Position numbers and translations under genes: made by a program. Positions 21,200 to 32,046 of a DNA stretch of 64,000 bases are shown here, in pieces. Position 1 is the stretch's first letter; the number at the start of each line of letters is the position of its first letter. The notes under the pieces were generated by a model, which was not told the DNA's origin, did not search any database, and saw only the letters and a list, made by a program, of their open reading frames with translations. Location: positions 1,056,201-1,120,200 of the forward strand of contig OZ036016.1 of assembly GCA_964035015.1 (NCBI GenBank), given 5' to 3'. Source of the stretch: Corallium rubrum (taxonomy: Eukaryota > Cnidaria > Anthozoa > Scleralcyonacea > Coralliidae).

Positions 21200-21671
21200 C
21201 ATAGGCGTAGAGTATGGGGGGGGGGGGGGCGGCTGAGGGGCTTTAGTCCCCGGAGAAATCTCAGTGTGGGGGAGCAACTGACTCATCAATCACCATTCAC
21301 AAATTATAGGTTACTCGTTAGGCTAAAGCAACTCTTACAGCCTCATTCCTGTCAGCCAAAAGCACCCATATAGAGTGATCACCCAGAAGTCAACCCAGTA
21401 AACACAACATCGAAAAATTGTTGAAATGTGTTGTATTTTAAATAGTTTTTATGACTTTTCATGACCTTCAGTGTTCTTAAAAATTTATCACGCCTCAGAA
21501 TGCAGGAAATGGCATTTCCAAGACTCTAAATTTCGAAAATGTCCGGGGGGCATGCCCCCTAACCCCCCATAGAGGAGTCCCTTTTTGTAAACGCCCCCCA
21601 CGAGAAAATTCTTAGAAAGGCCCTGTTCGGCACTTCAGCCCCGTCGACGAAAACAAAACTCTACGCCTATG
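21200..21671. mobile_element. Non-autonomous hAT-like element
   Basis: Termini CATAGGCGTAGAGT on both ends (inverted) enclose 472 bp with a G homopolymer near the left end. GTGAACAA (21192-21199) and GTCAACAA (21672-21679) look like an 8-bp duplication with one change. It contains copy 4 of the dispersed GCAGGAAATG repeat. Confidence 0.75.
21490..21600 (+). repeat. Dispersed GCAGGAAATGGCATTTC repeat, copy 4
   Basis: GAATGCAGGAAATGGCATTT, CCAAGACTCTAAATTTC and GTCCGGGGGGCATGCCCCCT lie inside the element 21200-21671, showing this repeat travels inside hAT-like elements. Confidence 0.75.
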
Positions 21672-21698
21672 GTCAACAAACTGTTTCCTCAAAGTCTG

Positions 21699-21851
21699 TC
21701 ATTAGACCCCGTTTACACGATGCCGGTACAATTTGAAAACGGAACAAAATCATGCCGTTTAGGCCTTACGTTTATACGATACCGACACAAAAATAACATG
21801 AAATGTTATATGATGTATTTGCATACCGGCATCGTGTTAACGGGGTCTCAT
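21699..21851. mobile_element. 153-bp MITE with GACCCCGTTTACACGATG ends
   Basis: AGACCCCGTTTACACGATGC and the inverted ATCGTGTTAACGGGGTCT bound a short element rich in GCCGG words. A related copy is nested at about 22340-22518. Confidence 0.75.
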
Positions 21852-22205
21852 CAGTGAATGTTCCTTGTGTTCTGAAGCCATGTAGAAAATTAATTAACCT
21901 ATGAACATTGCCATTGCTCGACCAAAGGCATTGGAAAGGCCAATATAAAGGTACAGAATGTTAACGTTTTGATCCTCAACGTTGTAGTAGCCATGAGATA
22001 AATATACTGATATCGTTGTCGGTTGTAGTCCAGGTCCAGACCCAATGCCGTCGGTTGCCACTTGGATGCAACGGCTTCGGCGGGGCTCGAAAACGTTTTG
22101 TGAACACCGGCGGAGAAGTTTATAAACAAGATTCTTGCCAGCCGTATAAATGATAAATGACTGATCAAACACTTCCAAGCATCGATCGAAAAGAAACATC
22201 AAACA
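21852..22205. other. Unassigned; open minus-strand frames, no domain
   Basis: Two overlapping minus-strand frames of 89 and 102 codons span 21894-22202. Neither shows a recognisable family, and overlap in two frames argues against both being real. A host exon is possible but unsupported. Confidence 0.35.
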
Positions 22206-22648
22206 TGCTGGTCACATGCATAGATATAGTCAGGAAACTACGAAACCGAAAACGATGTTTGCACAACTTGCTATGGTAATTATCCACTAATAAGCAGCTA
22301 ATTAATGCACCTAACGGGTGGTCTCACATGACTAATATCAGGCCCCTTTTACACGATGCCGGTACAATTTGAAAACGGAACAAAATCATGCCGGTATGCA
22401 AATACAGCATATAACATTTCATGTTATTTTTGTGCCGGTATCGTGTAAACGCAAGGCCTAAACGGCATGATTTTGTTCCGTTTTCAAATTGCACCGGTAT
22501 CGGTAAACGCGGTTTTAGACAATGCTGAACTTAAGAATATTACACTATTGTTTCAGAAATAGCTGATCCCACCCGTTACGCGATTAGCTCCCTTATAAAT
22601 GGATAATTACCATAGCAAGTTTTGCAAACATCGTTTTCGGTTTCGTAA
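22206..22648. mobile_element. MITE copy 2, interrupted by two insertions
   Basis: It is homologous to 18838-19137 (CGATGTTTGCACAACTTGCT, TATGGTAATTATCCACT). Its centre carries a copy of the 21699 MITE (22340-22518), and its right TIR is cut at 22646 by the 2.7-kb element 22649-25365. The remainder, TAAGTTTCCTATCCAGTTCC, resumes at 25366. Confidence 0.75.
22340..22518. mobile_element. Nested MITE, TTTACACGATGCCGG type
   Basis: CCCTTTTACACGATGCCGGT and the inverted end (ACCGGTATCGGTAAACG) match the element at 21699-21851, with an extra inverted inner block (AAACGGAACAAAATCATGCC on both sides). Confidence 0.7.
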
Positions 22649-22909
22649 GGCCTGTGACAAACGGCGTATTTTTCATGCGTCGTATAAAATACCTATTAGG
22701 GTCGACCCAAATTATGAAATTGTTCCGTTTGAGTTATACGGTGTATTTTTGGCATATTTAATAATGAAAACTTTATTGAATTTTTTTTATATACCTACAA
22801 CTGCAAATCTCACTGTTAAAGGTAATTTACAATTGGCTACTTGATATACTATAATGGTTATATATTACACTACACATTTACATAAATATATGATATAAAA
22901 AGTAAGATA

Positions 22910-23455
22910 TTAGAAGTTCATTAAATCTGGATTCGTCCAATCCTTGTTTCTAGAACAGAAAACGTAGTATGTCGTCCTTATTGCAATATTAATGATTTTC
23001 CTAATGATATATTTAACATGAGCCTTGTCAGAGTTCAAACGTTGCAACATTTCTATAAAAACCGAAGATTCTTTTTCAAAAACACCGAGTGCACTGATTG
23101 ACAGAATTACGAACTTTACCGACTGGAATTTTTTCTTTTGTTCTATGATCATCTCTTTATATTTTGAGTGTTTGCGCTGTATATTTTTTCTTAGGTTAGT
23201 CTCATATCCGACGGTTAGTTCGAGTACATACAGAAAATTGTCTTTGGTCAAAATTAGTAGATCAGGACGATAGTCATCACCAGTAATAATAGAGGGATTA
23301 GAGAATGATGGCAAGTCAGCATAAATGGTTTGAATATATTCTGATGGGAGGTTATTAGCAATAAAATTTAGGATTGAGTCGTGTCTCCAAGTAAATCGAT
23401 CAAGAATGGAACTGCAGCCAGCAACAACGTGCAACAAAGATTCAGGTTTAAGGCA
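22910..23455 (-). pseudogene. C-terminus of an RLE-type (R2/HERO-like) retrotransposon
   Basis: A minus-strand frame keeps LLHVVAGCSSILDRFTWRHD, then YRPDLLILTKDNFLYVLELTVGYE. The RPD motif followed about a dozen residues later by Glu (LELT) is the signature of the restriction-like endonuclease domain at the C-terminus of R2, NeSL and HERO elements. The distal part (VKFVILSISALGVFEK) and a terminal FCSRNKDW follow, with a natural stop at 22910. Everything N-terminal, including the RT, is missing: the copy begins at the (TTA)n tract. No enzyme can be made from it. Confidence 0.78.
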
Positions 23456-23457
<2 letters not shown>

Positions 23458-23516
<59 letters not shown>

Positions 23517-23610
23517 CTTTATTTACAGAAGGTTTACATAAACATTTACAAAAATGTACCAGTTTAGGAAAGATAATCTTCCACTGGGCCTTCAATAAGT
23601 CGAACATTTT
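23458..23610 (-). mobile_element. LINE 3' end with (ATT)n tail
   Basis: Read on the minus strand, sequence ending in TGTAAATAAAGTTTATTATT runs into about 19 ATT units (23458-23513). AATAAAG plus a trinucleotide tail is the usual 3' terminus of cnidarian LINEs. It abuts the RLE fragment, so one inserted next to or into the other. Confidence 0.65.
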
Positions 23611-23825
23611 ACAAGTTCTCGAGTCGTAGACCTGGAAATGACGTTATCAACATGAGTTATGGGTAGGAAATGTATTATCATATTTTAACTTAATATTTGT
23701 ATTTTATTCGGCGCATGAATAAAATGCCGGGGGCAAAAATATTTTAGGGCCGGTCACAAACTGAGAGCCATCCCCGGAGTACGGTTAACTGAAAGCGTAG
23801 GTTGATCGGATCATTCGAGGTCAGT

Positions 23826-24930
23826 GATCTCTATATATACCTGGAAGGCTGACTCCCAATAAAAAAGCCCAATAAAAAAGTGAGGTAAAATATGGTGGCA
23901 ATGGGGAATTTTTGGACGTCAGTTCTAGGCTCCTACGCGGTCATCTTCGATGTCAGTCTTAGTCTTTTTTCTCGCGGCCGAACCACGTGCACAGGGGTCC
24001 AAACGTACACCCTCTTGAGCGCGAGCAGTGTTGTGTTCCTTTTGTGTTTACTTGCATTTGCTTTGATTATAAGAAAAACTTCTGGGACCAGGGTATAGAA
24101 ATTCGAAATAAATTTAGACAGAGAATATATAATTTAAACAAAGAAATATTTCAGACGGCCCTCAGTTGAAGCTCCGTAAAATCCACAAAACTCTGCTGGA
24201 TCTCGCTAAAATTGCCATCAATACATTTGTCAAGAACTTGACTTTCAGTTCATTGCTCTCTTGACCCCAACGTTCATCTTTGCAGCTCGAGAAACTCCGT
24301 TTCTACAAATTGAGGTGACACCGGCCGTTCGTATATACGCATATGGTAAGAGCTTTTATATTTCAGGCAAGCTGCATAGAAGATGAAGAGCAATGAACCG
24401 AAAGCCGAGTTCTAGCTTCACGAATATACTACGGCAATTTTCGCAAGATCGAGCAGTTTTTGTGTATTTTACGGAGCTTTAAATGAGGGTCGCCTTAAAT
24501 ATTCTCTATTGAAAGTAGTTGCCAGCCTTTCCTTATTTTTAGCATGAAGAGGTTATATTTAACCGTGAGTGAACATCTCGTCGAAATATAGCTGAAACTC
24601 GACTCGGAAGTCAGAAAAACACAAGCATCAACAAATAGAAATTAAGCAGAAGCAAGTCAAGAACATTTATGTCAAATTTCTATGGGTCTTGGTATATATT
24701 TCATGCATTTTATAGTGATATTCCATTTGAATTTGTGCCAACGGCCAACATACGCAGCCCCCTGGAAAGTAAATTAGTGGTTCGGCCGCGAGAAAAAAGA
24801 CTAAGACTGACATCCAAGATGACCGCGTGGGGCCTGAGAATGACGTCCAAAAATTCCCCATGTCCGCCATGTTTTGCCTCACTTTTTCGACCTGATTGAA
24901 TGGAGTCAGTCTTCCAGGTATATATAGAGT
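23826..24930. mobile_element. TIR element with about 170-bp inverted ends
   Basis: CTCTATATATACCTGGAAGG, GGGGAATTTTTGGACGTCA and CTTTTTTCTCGCGGCCGAAC on the left are mirrored at about 24765-24930. The interior (about 24000-24760) shows no transposase. Parts of the outer flank (TATATAGAGTTCACTGTTCG near 25122) look like a further piece of the right end, displaced by the hairpin 24932-25074. Confidence 0.7.
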
Positions 24931-24931
24931 T

Positions 24932-25074
24932 GAAATATAGCAAGGTTAGATATACTGCCGAAACAGGGAACGTATATAGGAGTCTAACGTTTCTCTCTAA
25001 CGAAGGGCCTTCGCTCGAAACGTTAGACTCCTACGTTCTCTGTTTTGGCAGTATATCTAACCTTGCTATATTTC
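24932..25074. repeat. 143-bp hairpin with GTCTAACGTTTC arms
   Basis: GAAATATAGCAAGGTTAGAT, ACTGCCGAAACAGGGAACGT and AGGAGTCTAACGTTTC pair with the downstream inverse ending CCTTGCTATATTTC around CTCTAACGAAGGGCCTTCGC. The design is the same as the hairpin at 13605. Confidence 0.8.
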
Positions 25075-25644
25075 GATTGTTGTTTCTACACTGCCTACGC
25101 AGCACGCTACTTTTATTATATATAGAGTTCACTGTTCGAGGTTCGTACTTAGGCTGCCTCAGGCGCCAGTCCCCTCCCGCTTTCAAACAGAAGGGGCCTG
25201 TAGTTCGGACTTTCAAAGAGAAACTGCATGATTGTTTTATTCACTCATTTTTATGGGCCGGTCAGAATCTGGGGCCGGGGGCAAATGCCCCCTTTGTCTC
25301 ATAGGTAATCCGCCACTGCTTATATTTTATACGGCGCATGAAAAATACGCCGTTTATCACAGGCCTAAGTTTCCTATCCAGTTCCCTTCCATTATCTATG
25401 AATTCAGCATCATTAGTTTAACACGCGTCGAAAGTCAAGACAGACCAGTCTCATGTATATATAAATCTCTTTCAAGCTTTATTAAATAAGTTTCCAATAT
25501 TTTTATAGTGATCGTAGCAATACATAAACAGAAAACCAATCTTTCTTCAATATTACGAGTAAAAACACATAGTTTTAATACTGTGTTTCAATTAATATCT
25601 CGTCCACTTAAGTTGGATAAAACTCGCCTCTAATCCCTGTGTGG

Positions 25645-25722
25645 TTCGATAGCTCAAACAGGTAGAGCGGCGGATCGGTATCCCGAAGGTGTGAGTTCAA
25701 ACCCCGCTCGAGTCAAACGAAA
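25645..25722 (+). ncRNA. tRNA-like sequence (probable SINE head or tRNA relic)
   Basis: ATAGCTCAAACAGGTAGAGC resembles an A box with D-loop, and GTGAGTTCAAACCCCGCTC resembles a B box with T-arm, at normal tRNA spacing. No acceptable 7-bp acceptor stem or clean anticodon arm is visible, so a functional tRNA is unlikely. Confidence 0.5.
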
Positions 25723-25824
25723 TTTTTCGGTTGACTTTAGCAGCGTAATTAGAAATCATGAAAAATGTTCTCATGTTTCTCTGAGGATGGTTCTGCAATT
25801 CATACTGTGTATTTGTTGGTCTCT

Positions 25825-26079
25825 ATAGGCGAGTTTCAGGGTGTTGCGCGCGCATCATTTTTCAAAACAACTGGCAAGCTCCACTCAAAGTAAACGTACT
25901 GTTTAAAATAAACAAAGTATAGATACAGTTTCTGGATGTTTAACACTGTTATTCTGCTGTTGTTGACTCGCTAGCAAGTCTGTTTGCCATTGCTTACTTT
26001 GTAGAGAGCCCGCCAAGACCAAGAGCCCGCCAATTCCTTTCCAAAACGATGCGCGCGCAACACCCCGAAACTCGCCTAT
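25825..26079. mobile_element. 255-bp MITE with ATAGGCGAGTTTC ends
   Basis: ATAGGCGAGTTTCAGGGTGT, TGCGCGCGCATC and the inverse end (ACACCCCGAAACTCGCCTAT) pair over about 32 bp with one or two changes. No clear target duplication is seen. Confidence 0.8.
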
Positions 26080-27267
26080 TAGCATTTTGATAGATATCTA
26101 ATAAGAGTGTTGGAGTATTAATGTAACTCTAACCGCTTTACTATTTTTATCGTCCAATCACAGGTCGGAGCAATTCCTTCATTTAGCCACACGTGACAGC
26201 GTGCTGTCCACCATCTTGTTGTGGTATATTGGGTCTAATTAACTAGGAAATTGGTGACGTCACAAGCAGGGAGTAAACCTGATGAAACTACTCCGTGCGT
26301 GACCAAATTTCCACGGAAGGCTTTTTAAATGTTGTGGGTCAGTTTAAAATGGAAATAGCGCAACAACAAAAAATCAACTTTCTAGCTCATAATGTCACAT
26401 AAGGTTGGCAAGATAAAAATTTCACTTAGCTTTGCCCTGCTTATGATGTCGGACAGCACACTGTCTTTGTTCGAAATATTTCCAAAACCAAAATAGATAT
26501 GGAAAAATTGTAAAAGGTCTTTAATATACCATTTGACGAGTTCTTTCAAATGTGACAAACTTAATTTTTATTGCCAATACCCTTTAATAATACATATATA
26601 ACTTACCGTTTAATAAGGCAAAATGCTAATTTCCCGAAAGCCCGAATGATATAAACATTGTACCAAATAGAAAACCGACAAAAACTAAAAACTTTGTTGA
26701 TTTGTACGCGGCAAACCGTTAAATTAACGAGCCTTCTTCACTCAACAGTTAAGGTCAATCTCGTCCCAGTAAGCAACACGAGCATGCGCATATCCAACCG
26801 AATCAGATGATCAGATGATCAGATCTCGAGAATTCGATTTCCCCTAGCTTGTGAACCTCGTGTTTGGATTGTTTTCTCTCGCTCTAAAGTCTCGAACCCT
26901 ATGGGGAACGTAAAACGAAAACCTTACGAAATGAAACGTTTATATTCTTATGGTAATGTAGATATTTTGTTGAAGAAAATCGGGAAAATGGAACCGAAGT
27001 TATGATTATTTAAGTCATGGATAATATAAATCTGTGGAAAACGCCACAAAACACGTCTTGAATTAATTTTCAATATTCACAACTGGAAACCTACCGCCAA
27101 CGCAAAAAGAAAACAATAAGAAACGAAATGTATATATACTATCACGGTAATGTAGATACTTTTCCAACAAAAACAGAAGTTACGATTACAAGGTAATCAT
27201 GCAGGTATTTAAACGATTGGTAACAAAAATGCAAGAAGAAAGGCATGCACTCTTAACAGATCTGGCG
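26080..27267. other. No gene; diverged repeat pieces
   Basis: ACCTTACGAAATGAAACGTT (about 26920) and AATAAGAAACGAAATGTATA (about 27116), each followed by GGTAATGTAGATA, are diverged copies of one unit. A third piece occurs at about 30205-30250, beyond the LINE, so the LINE may have inserted into this repeat. Confidence 0.5.
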
Positions 27268-30190
27268 GTGGTAATAATAATAATAATCAGTTTAATTACC
27301 CTTTTTGTAGTTAACACTAAATTACAAGGGTGTCAGCGTGCATTACTTGACAAATTCAGTACAATGGTCGATACTAAATAATTTATACAGTATAGCTTAT
27401 ATGTACAATAATACAGGAAACACTAATATCGGTATGTTACAAAGTTATTCAATCTCTGGGTTTTTCCCTGGATGGTCTGTTGTCTGGTGGAACCTGACCG
27501 CAGAGTATACCCATGGTTAACTACAGTTTGTTCTGGCAATAAGTTACACATGGTGATATCAGTCCTCAAATTTAACATTAATTTCTCACATGCACCTATT
27601 CGGCGGTCAGTTAATTTAGGCAAACCTGAACTATTAAGAGCCATCTGATAGGATATGCCTGGATAAATTATTCTCAAGGCCTTCTTTTGTACAGACTCGA
27701 TTAAATTGCTCAAGTAATCTGGTAAGTTAGCCCAAACTGGAGATGCCTATTCAACAACTGGTCTAATCAAACTACAGTATACTTGTACAAGATCTTTACT
27801 TGTTAATCCTGACTTCCTTAATACACGCAATGCAAACAAACGTTTAATAGCTTTACTATATATGTAGTCACAATGAGTGCTCCATAGTAAGTTGTGTGAG
27901 ATATAGACACCTAGAAGTTTATAGCAGTTCACTCTTTCTATTACCCTGTCAGAAAGACACAAACGCGGTAAGGTAGTGGGCTTGTACTGCAAGAAATCAA
28001 CTACCATTTCCTTACATTTTTTTGCGTTAAGTCTCATGCCACGGTCTGCGGCATATTGCACTACATCATTAGCAATACACGGGACTAGGTAACTCACCAA
28101 GCACCTAGGAATAAATTCTACCAATGAAAGAACATCAACAAACTTGATTCTTGCATGCCAGTCCCTAACTAGTTAATTGACTAATATCGAGAAAAGTAAG
28201 GGGGCTAGTCTGGTCCCTTGTGGTATCCCACCATTGGGAAACACAGGGGAGGAAACGGTATCAGCGATTATAACCCTCTGCGACCTCTTGGTTAAAAAGG
28301 CGCGAATCCATTTAATAATAACATCATCAACCCCAAGGGACTGTTGCTCAACTGATAGGACATTGTGATCGACGAGATCAAAGCCCTTACTGAAGTCTGA
28401 AGTCTGCAAAGAATATTCTGGTGTAATGGTCGCCTTTATCTAGGGTCTCCAATATGCAGTGTAATAAATATACCAACGCATGTGTAGTGGATTTCCCACA
28501 GACAGCAAACTGCTTTTCATCCAGTTGGTCAACTACTTGGCTAAATAAGGAGTCAAGGGTAAAGCCTTCCATAACCTTCGCTAGTTGTGTGGTTAGCGTC
28601 AAAGGTCTGAGATCATCCTCTACAGACTTAGGCGGTGAACACTTAGGCACAAGTAGTACATGTGATTCCTTCAACTTTTCTGGTACAATGCTCTGCTTAA
28701 GAGAGGTATTATAAATGTCCGCGATTACAGGAGCCAGTTCAAATGCGAATTCCTTCTACACCTTGTTAGGGATTATGTCAGGACCCGATGATTTCCTGGT
28801 CTTTATCTGCCTCAAAGCCTTGTATGTTTTATATGAATCAACAAGCAATTCCTGTGGGACATCAAGGCATTGCTCAGTACAAGGTTCTAGTGGTTTGAAA
28901 TGGGCTGTCAAGCCAAGCAAAAAATTATTGAAGCGTTCACCAAGGGCAGCAGCAGATGGAATGTTTTCGCCCAATAACTGGTAAAACCATTCCCTATTTT
29001 TGTTTTTTCCTGCAAGGGTTTTAATTTCTTGCCACCAACGACTGATATTGCTGGTCTTTAGAGAGGCTACTTCGTTATCATAGTAGGTCTTCTTGGCCGT
29101 CTTACACTCCCTTAGAACTTTATTTCTCCAATATTTAAAAATGCAGGAATCCTTACCATGTGATGACAATGCTTTCTGCCGTTTATTAATGTACATCTTT
29201 AATTTACAAGTTATCCATGGTTTGTCTGAGGTGCAACACTTTACATGCTTTGAGGGGAGGTATCTTTGAACTGCATTGGACATATAGGAATAAAATAATT
29301 CCACTTTTAACACTCTCAAGGTTAAAAACCTCATACCAATCATGCTGTGTAATCCACCTTCCAAAATGGTAGATTCTGCTTGGCCTCGTATCCTGTTTAA
29401 ATATGGGGTTCTTTCTCGGCCTATCAGCCGGGTTGGCAAGCAGTTGGGCTTGATGGATACTGTGTAATGATCACTTCGACCCAATTTAGGTAGCTGTTGG
29501 GGATTATCAAGCAGTTTCGGTTTATTTGTTAAGCACCAGTCCAATGTCCCCATGTCCCTAGTTAATATTTTTACTTTCTGGGTCAAGCCAGTAACATGCT
29601 TCATATGTGTTTCAGAAATCCCAGTGCTTGAAGGATTGAAATCTCCACAGACTATAACTAGTCCGTCAGGGTGTTTTATGAGAAACGTTTCAACATTTGC
29701 TTGGATATGTTCAAGAAGTTTATCGTTAGCATCAGCCCCATTACCAGGAGGGTGATATATAACACCAAGTAATATTATAGATATCGATCGAGGCATACGG
29801 TAAGGCCTAACCGTAGTCCATACTGATTCAATATCACAGGATTCATACTCAGCAGGCGGTGACAGGGGATTTGCGAGTTAATATAAACGCATACTCCACC
29901 CCCAAGTCGAGAAACCCTGTCCCGTCGAAAGCAGGTAAAACCACTCAATTTGATCGCTGAGTCTGGTATAGTAGATTTCAACCAAGTCTCAACTAAACAA
30001 ACAATACGAGGATTATGTAGATCAACAAATGCTTGCAGTTCATCCATTTTACGTAGAATAGAGCGCACATTGCTCAGCATAATATCAGGAAATGAAATAG
30101 TCGGACGACTGGCAGTATAAGTAATCTGCTCCGGAGAATTGTTTGGTGCGCTAAGTTTAATTTTAATATTTCTAACTGAAAAGCTATCCA
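27268..30190 (-). pseudogene. Broken APE-RT LINE (CR1/L2/Jockey-type)
   Basis: This is a minus-strand non-LTR retrotransposon pol gene. The endonuclease part shows LSNVRSIL, VETWLKS (30080-29980), YHPPGNGAD, CGDFNPS, LDWCLT and GRSDHY (29770-29460). A linker (29400-28760) follows. The RT has LRPLTLTTQLAKVMEG, LDEKQFAVCG, SKGFDLVDHN, GGIPQGTRLAPLLFS (28640-28200) and then FVDV at about 28150, where the catalytic pair should read DD. Post-RT sequence (VNCYKLLGVYIS) continues to about 27430. At least four frame breaks or stops separate the pieces (near 29790, 28750, 28400, 28170 and 27745). A (TAA)n stretch at about 27270-27288 marks the 3' end. It is inactive. Confidence 0.88.
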
Positions 30191-30239
30191 GAACGCAAAT
30201 CGAAAAACCTTAAGAAATGAAAGGTTTATAAATGTTAAT

Positions 30240-30993
30240 AATGTTGATACAAAACAGGCTTACGGCGCAGGTGAAAAACGCTTTCTCGCCTTCGTTAATT
30301 TGTACAAGCGTAATAAATAAACCAATCGAACACTGTCTGCCTGCCACCGAAGCGCTCTTGACAGAATTCGTTGCGTATACTTAGCCAAAACAATCAAATA
30401 TTCATCCATTAAATCTATATAGCAGCCGTCCGTCACTATCGCGTTCGCCACGGATTTCAATTGAACTTTACGCTTGCAACTAGTCTTACGCGGTATAAAA
30501 CGTTCTCATGGAGACCAAATTCGAGTGCGCTTATCGATTACAAGTCCATTATTTACAACTTTTCCAAAATGCTCGCTATTCCAACCACAACTAACTATGA
30601 TTCTGTTATGATTTGGTCAGCTATGACTTTAACATTTTTCGGTTTTCTTCGTCTCGGAGGGCTAACATGCAATTCCAAATTCAACCCAGCTATACATCTT
30701 ACACCAGATAGCATCACATTTTCACCAGGGATAGGAACAGGGAATCCAGCGTTCATGACTGTTTCTATTAAAGAGTCCAAAGACTGACCCCTTTTCGCAT
30801 GGGTCATACGGTAACGGTGGGAGCCAATGATTCCCCCCTTTGTCCAGTTTTGGCCACGAAACAATATATTCCCCGGCGAATGCCCACAAGAGGTCCTCTT
30901 TTCATTCATGCTTCAGGAAAACATCTGATGAAACAGACTTTATCCTCGGAGACGCGGAAATTACTTACTCAGGCCATAAAGAAAGCATTATAA
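30240..30993 (+). pseudogene. Tyrosine recombinase relic, DIRS-like
   Basis: Pieces in different frames give a core-binding half (LPATEALLTEFVAY near 30330-30375, GIKRSHGDQIRVRL near 30490-30530) and a catalytic half (WSAMTLTFFGFLRLGGLTC at 30615-30672, FMTVSIKESK, MGHTVTVGANDSPLCPV, GPLFIHASGK). FLRLG holds the first catalytic Arg, although the usual following Glu is Gly. The distal His-x-x-Arg and the Tyr nucleophile are missing, because LINE sequence takes over after 30993. DIRS elements integrate with such enzymes; a Crypton-type source cannot be excluded. Confidence 0.72.
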
Positions 30994-31520
30994 AGCGCAA
31001 CACATTAGTTTACAAGAGGATAAACAGTAAATATTGTGTTCCGGAGTATTTACGCTCTTCGTTAGTACGAAATTGTGATCTTCATAATAAGGTCACCCGT
31101 CACAGTAGTCTTAATTTGGTGTGTGCAAAGTACAAGCGGGAAACAGAGGGAGGCCGCACCTTTGTTGTAAGGACTACCAAAGAATAGAATGCTTTAGACA
31201 TTCCATTGCGCAGCCAAAAGTCCGTCGCTAAGTTTAAACGAATATTTTATGCGCAATTGTTGCAGGAACAAAAGACCATTATGCAATTATAAACTCTTAT
31301 AATATTTTATTATGAACTATTTTAATGACTATCTTAATGACTTTTTAATGACTTATTGATAGATGTACGTTTTAGTATAATATTGTACTTTGTTAATTAA
31401 TTATTTTTGTATATACTTGTAATATAGCTTATGAGGGCCACTAATTTATCAGTAGCTCACGCTTACTGTTATGTGTTACTCTCGGTAAATAAAGTCAATG
31501 AAATGAAATGAAATGAAATG
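30994..31520 (+). pseudogene. 5'-truncated LINE tail
   Basis: The frame to 31187 reads NSKYCVPEYLRSSLVRN, ...RETEGGRTFVVRTTKE, then a premature TAG where related LINEs continue WNALDI; NALDIPLRSQ follows in frame. This is the extreme C-terminus of an APE-RT LINE ORF2. About 230 bp of 3' UTR follow, with TAAATAAAGTC and a tail of (AATGA)n at about 31495-31520. Only the 3' end was copied. Confidence 0.78.
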
Positions 31521-31539
31521 ATCAGTCGAGTCGTAAGAA

Positions 31540-31760
31540 CTGTCCAAGGGGATTATGACCCCTTGGTTCAGGTCGATGTCTTAGGGGGTCGCTACCCCTT
31601 TGGCCGGATATGTCCTACTTGGGGATTATTACCCCTAGGGCATTAGCAGAGTCCTAATGGGGATTATATACCCCAGGACAACAATCTAAGGCCATGTAAC
31701 AATGAGTCGTTGGGCTGATGTTTGACCACAATTTTAGACAATCGGAGTACTTCACCCCAA
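31540..31760. repeat. Degenerate GGGGATTAT-ACCCC repeats
   Basis: Four to five diverged units with AAGGGGATTATGACCCCTTG, TTGGGGATTATTACCCCTA and ATGGGGATTATATACCCCAG. No gene. Confidence 0.6.
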
Positions 31761-31970
31761 ACCCCTTCTCCCACAAAACTTTGTGTGTGTGCCATTAGCA
31801 TTTGCTTCATTGTTCGGCCTTTCCTTTTAAAGAACCGCTTGAATCATTAACTATATATAAAATTCTATGTTTATTAATATACTTTTTGCAAAATTCTATC
31901 CCTTTTAGTATTTTTTCTGAAGTAAATAGGTTTTATCAGTTTTGTTCACCTGTTTCTCATTTTTTTGCAG

Positions 31971-32046
31971 CTAAAAACGGTCTTACCAATATACAAAAAT
32001 GGCTTCCCCTAAAGAAAGTTTTGATGCGGGCAAAATGCGCCACGAA
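31971..32046 (+). CDS. First coding exon of the TPR-CHAT gene
   Basis: A pyrimidine-rich acceptor (TGTTTCTCATTTTTTTGCAG, ending 31970) opens an exon with a 28-base leader. ATG at 31999 starts MASPKESFDAGKMRHE, and a consensus donor GTAAGT follows at 32047 in phase 0. Joining to the acceptor CTGAAAACAG (32641-32650) continues the frame as IFQARNRNIK into the large exon without a stop. The acceptor before the ATG implies an upstream non-coding exon, not identified. The model rests on splice-site quality and frame continuity. The similar exon at 61282-61394 supports it. Confidence 0.62.

Larger units (their letters stand above)
22649..25365. mobile_element. PIF/Harbinger-like 2.7-kb element, TSD TAA
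   Basis: Terminal inverted repeats of at least 42 bp start GGCCTGTGACAAACGGCGTA (left) and GGCCTGTGATAAACGGCGTA (inward from the right), with TAA on both sides (22646-22648, 25366-25368). The interior is a stack of other elements (22910-23610, 23826-24930, 24932-25074) rather than a transposase, so it is non-autonomous. Removing it restores the interrupted MITE arm, which supports the boundaries. Confidence 0.85.

Noticed and set aside
21894..22202. Minus-strand frames as a host exon
   Set aside because: Two overlapping frames without a domain, no convincing splice sites, in a MITE-filled stretch.
25645..25722. Functional tRNA gene
   Set aside because: A and B boxes are present, but acceptor and anticodon stems do not pair well. 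The same applies to 55516-55586 and 32170-32225.
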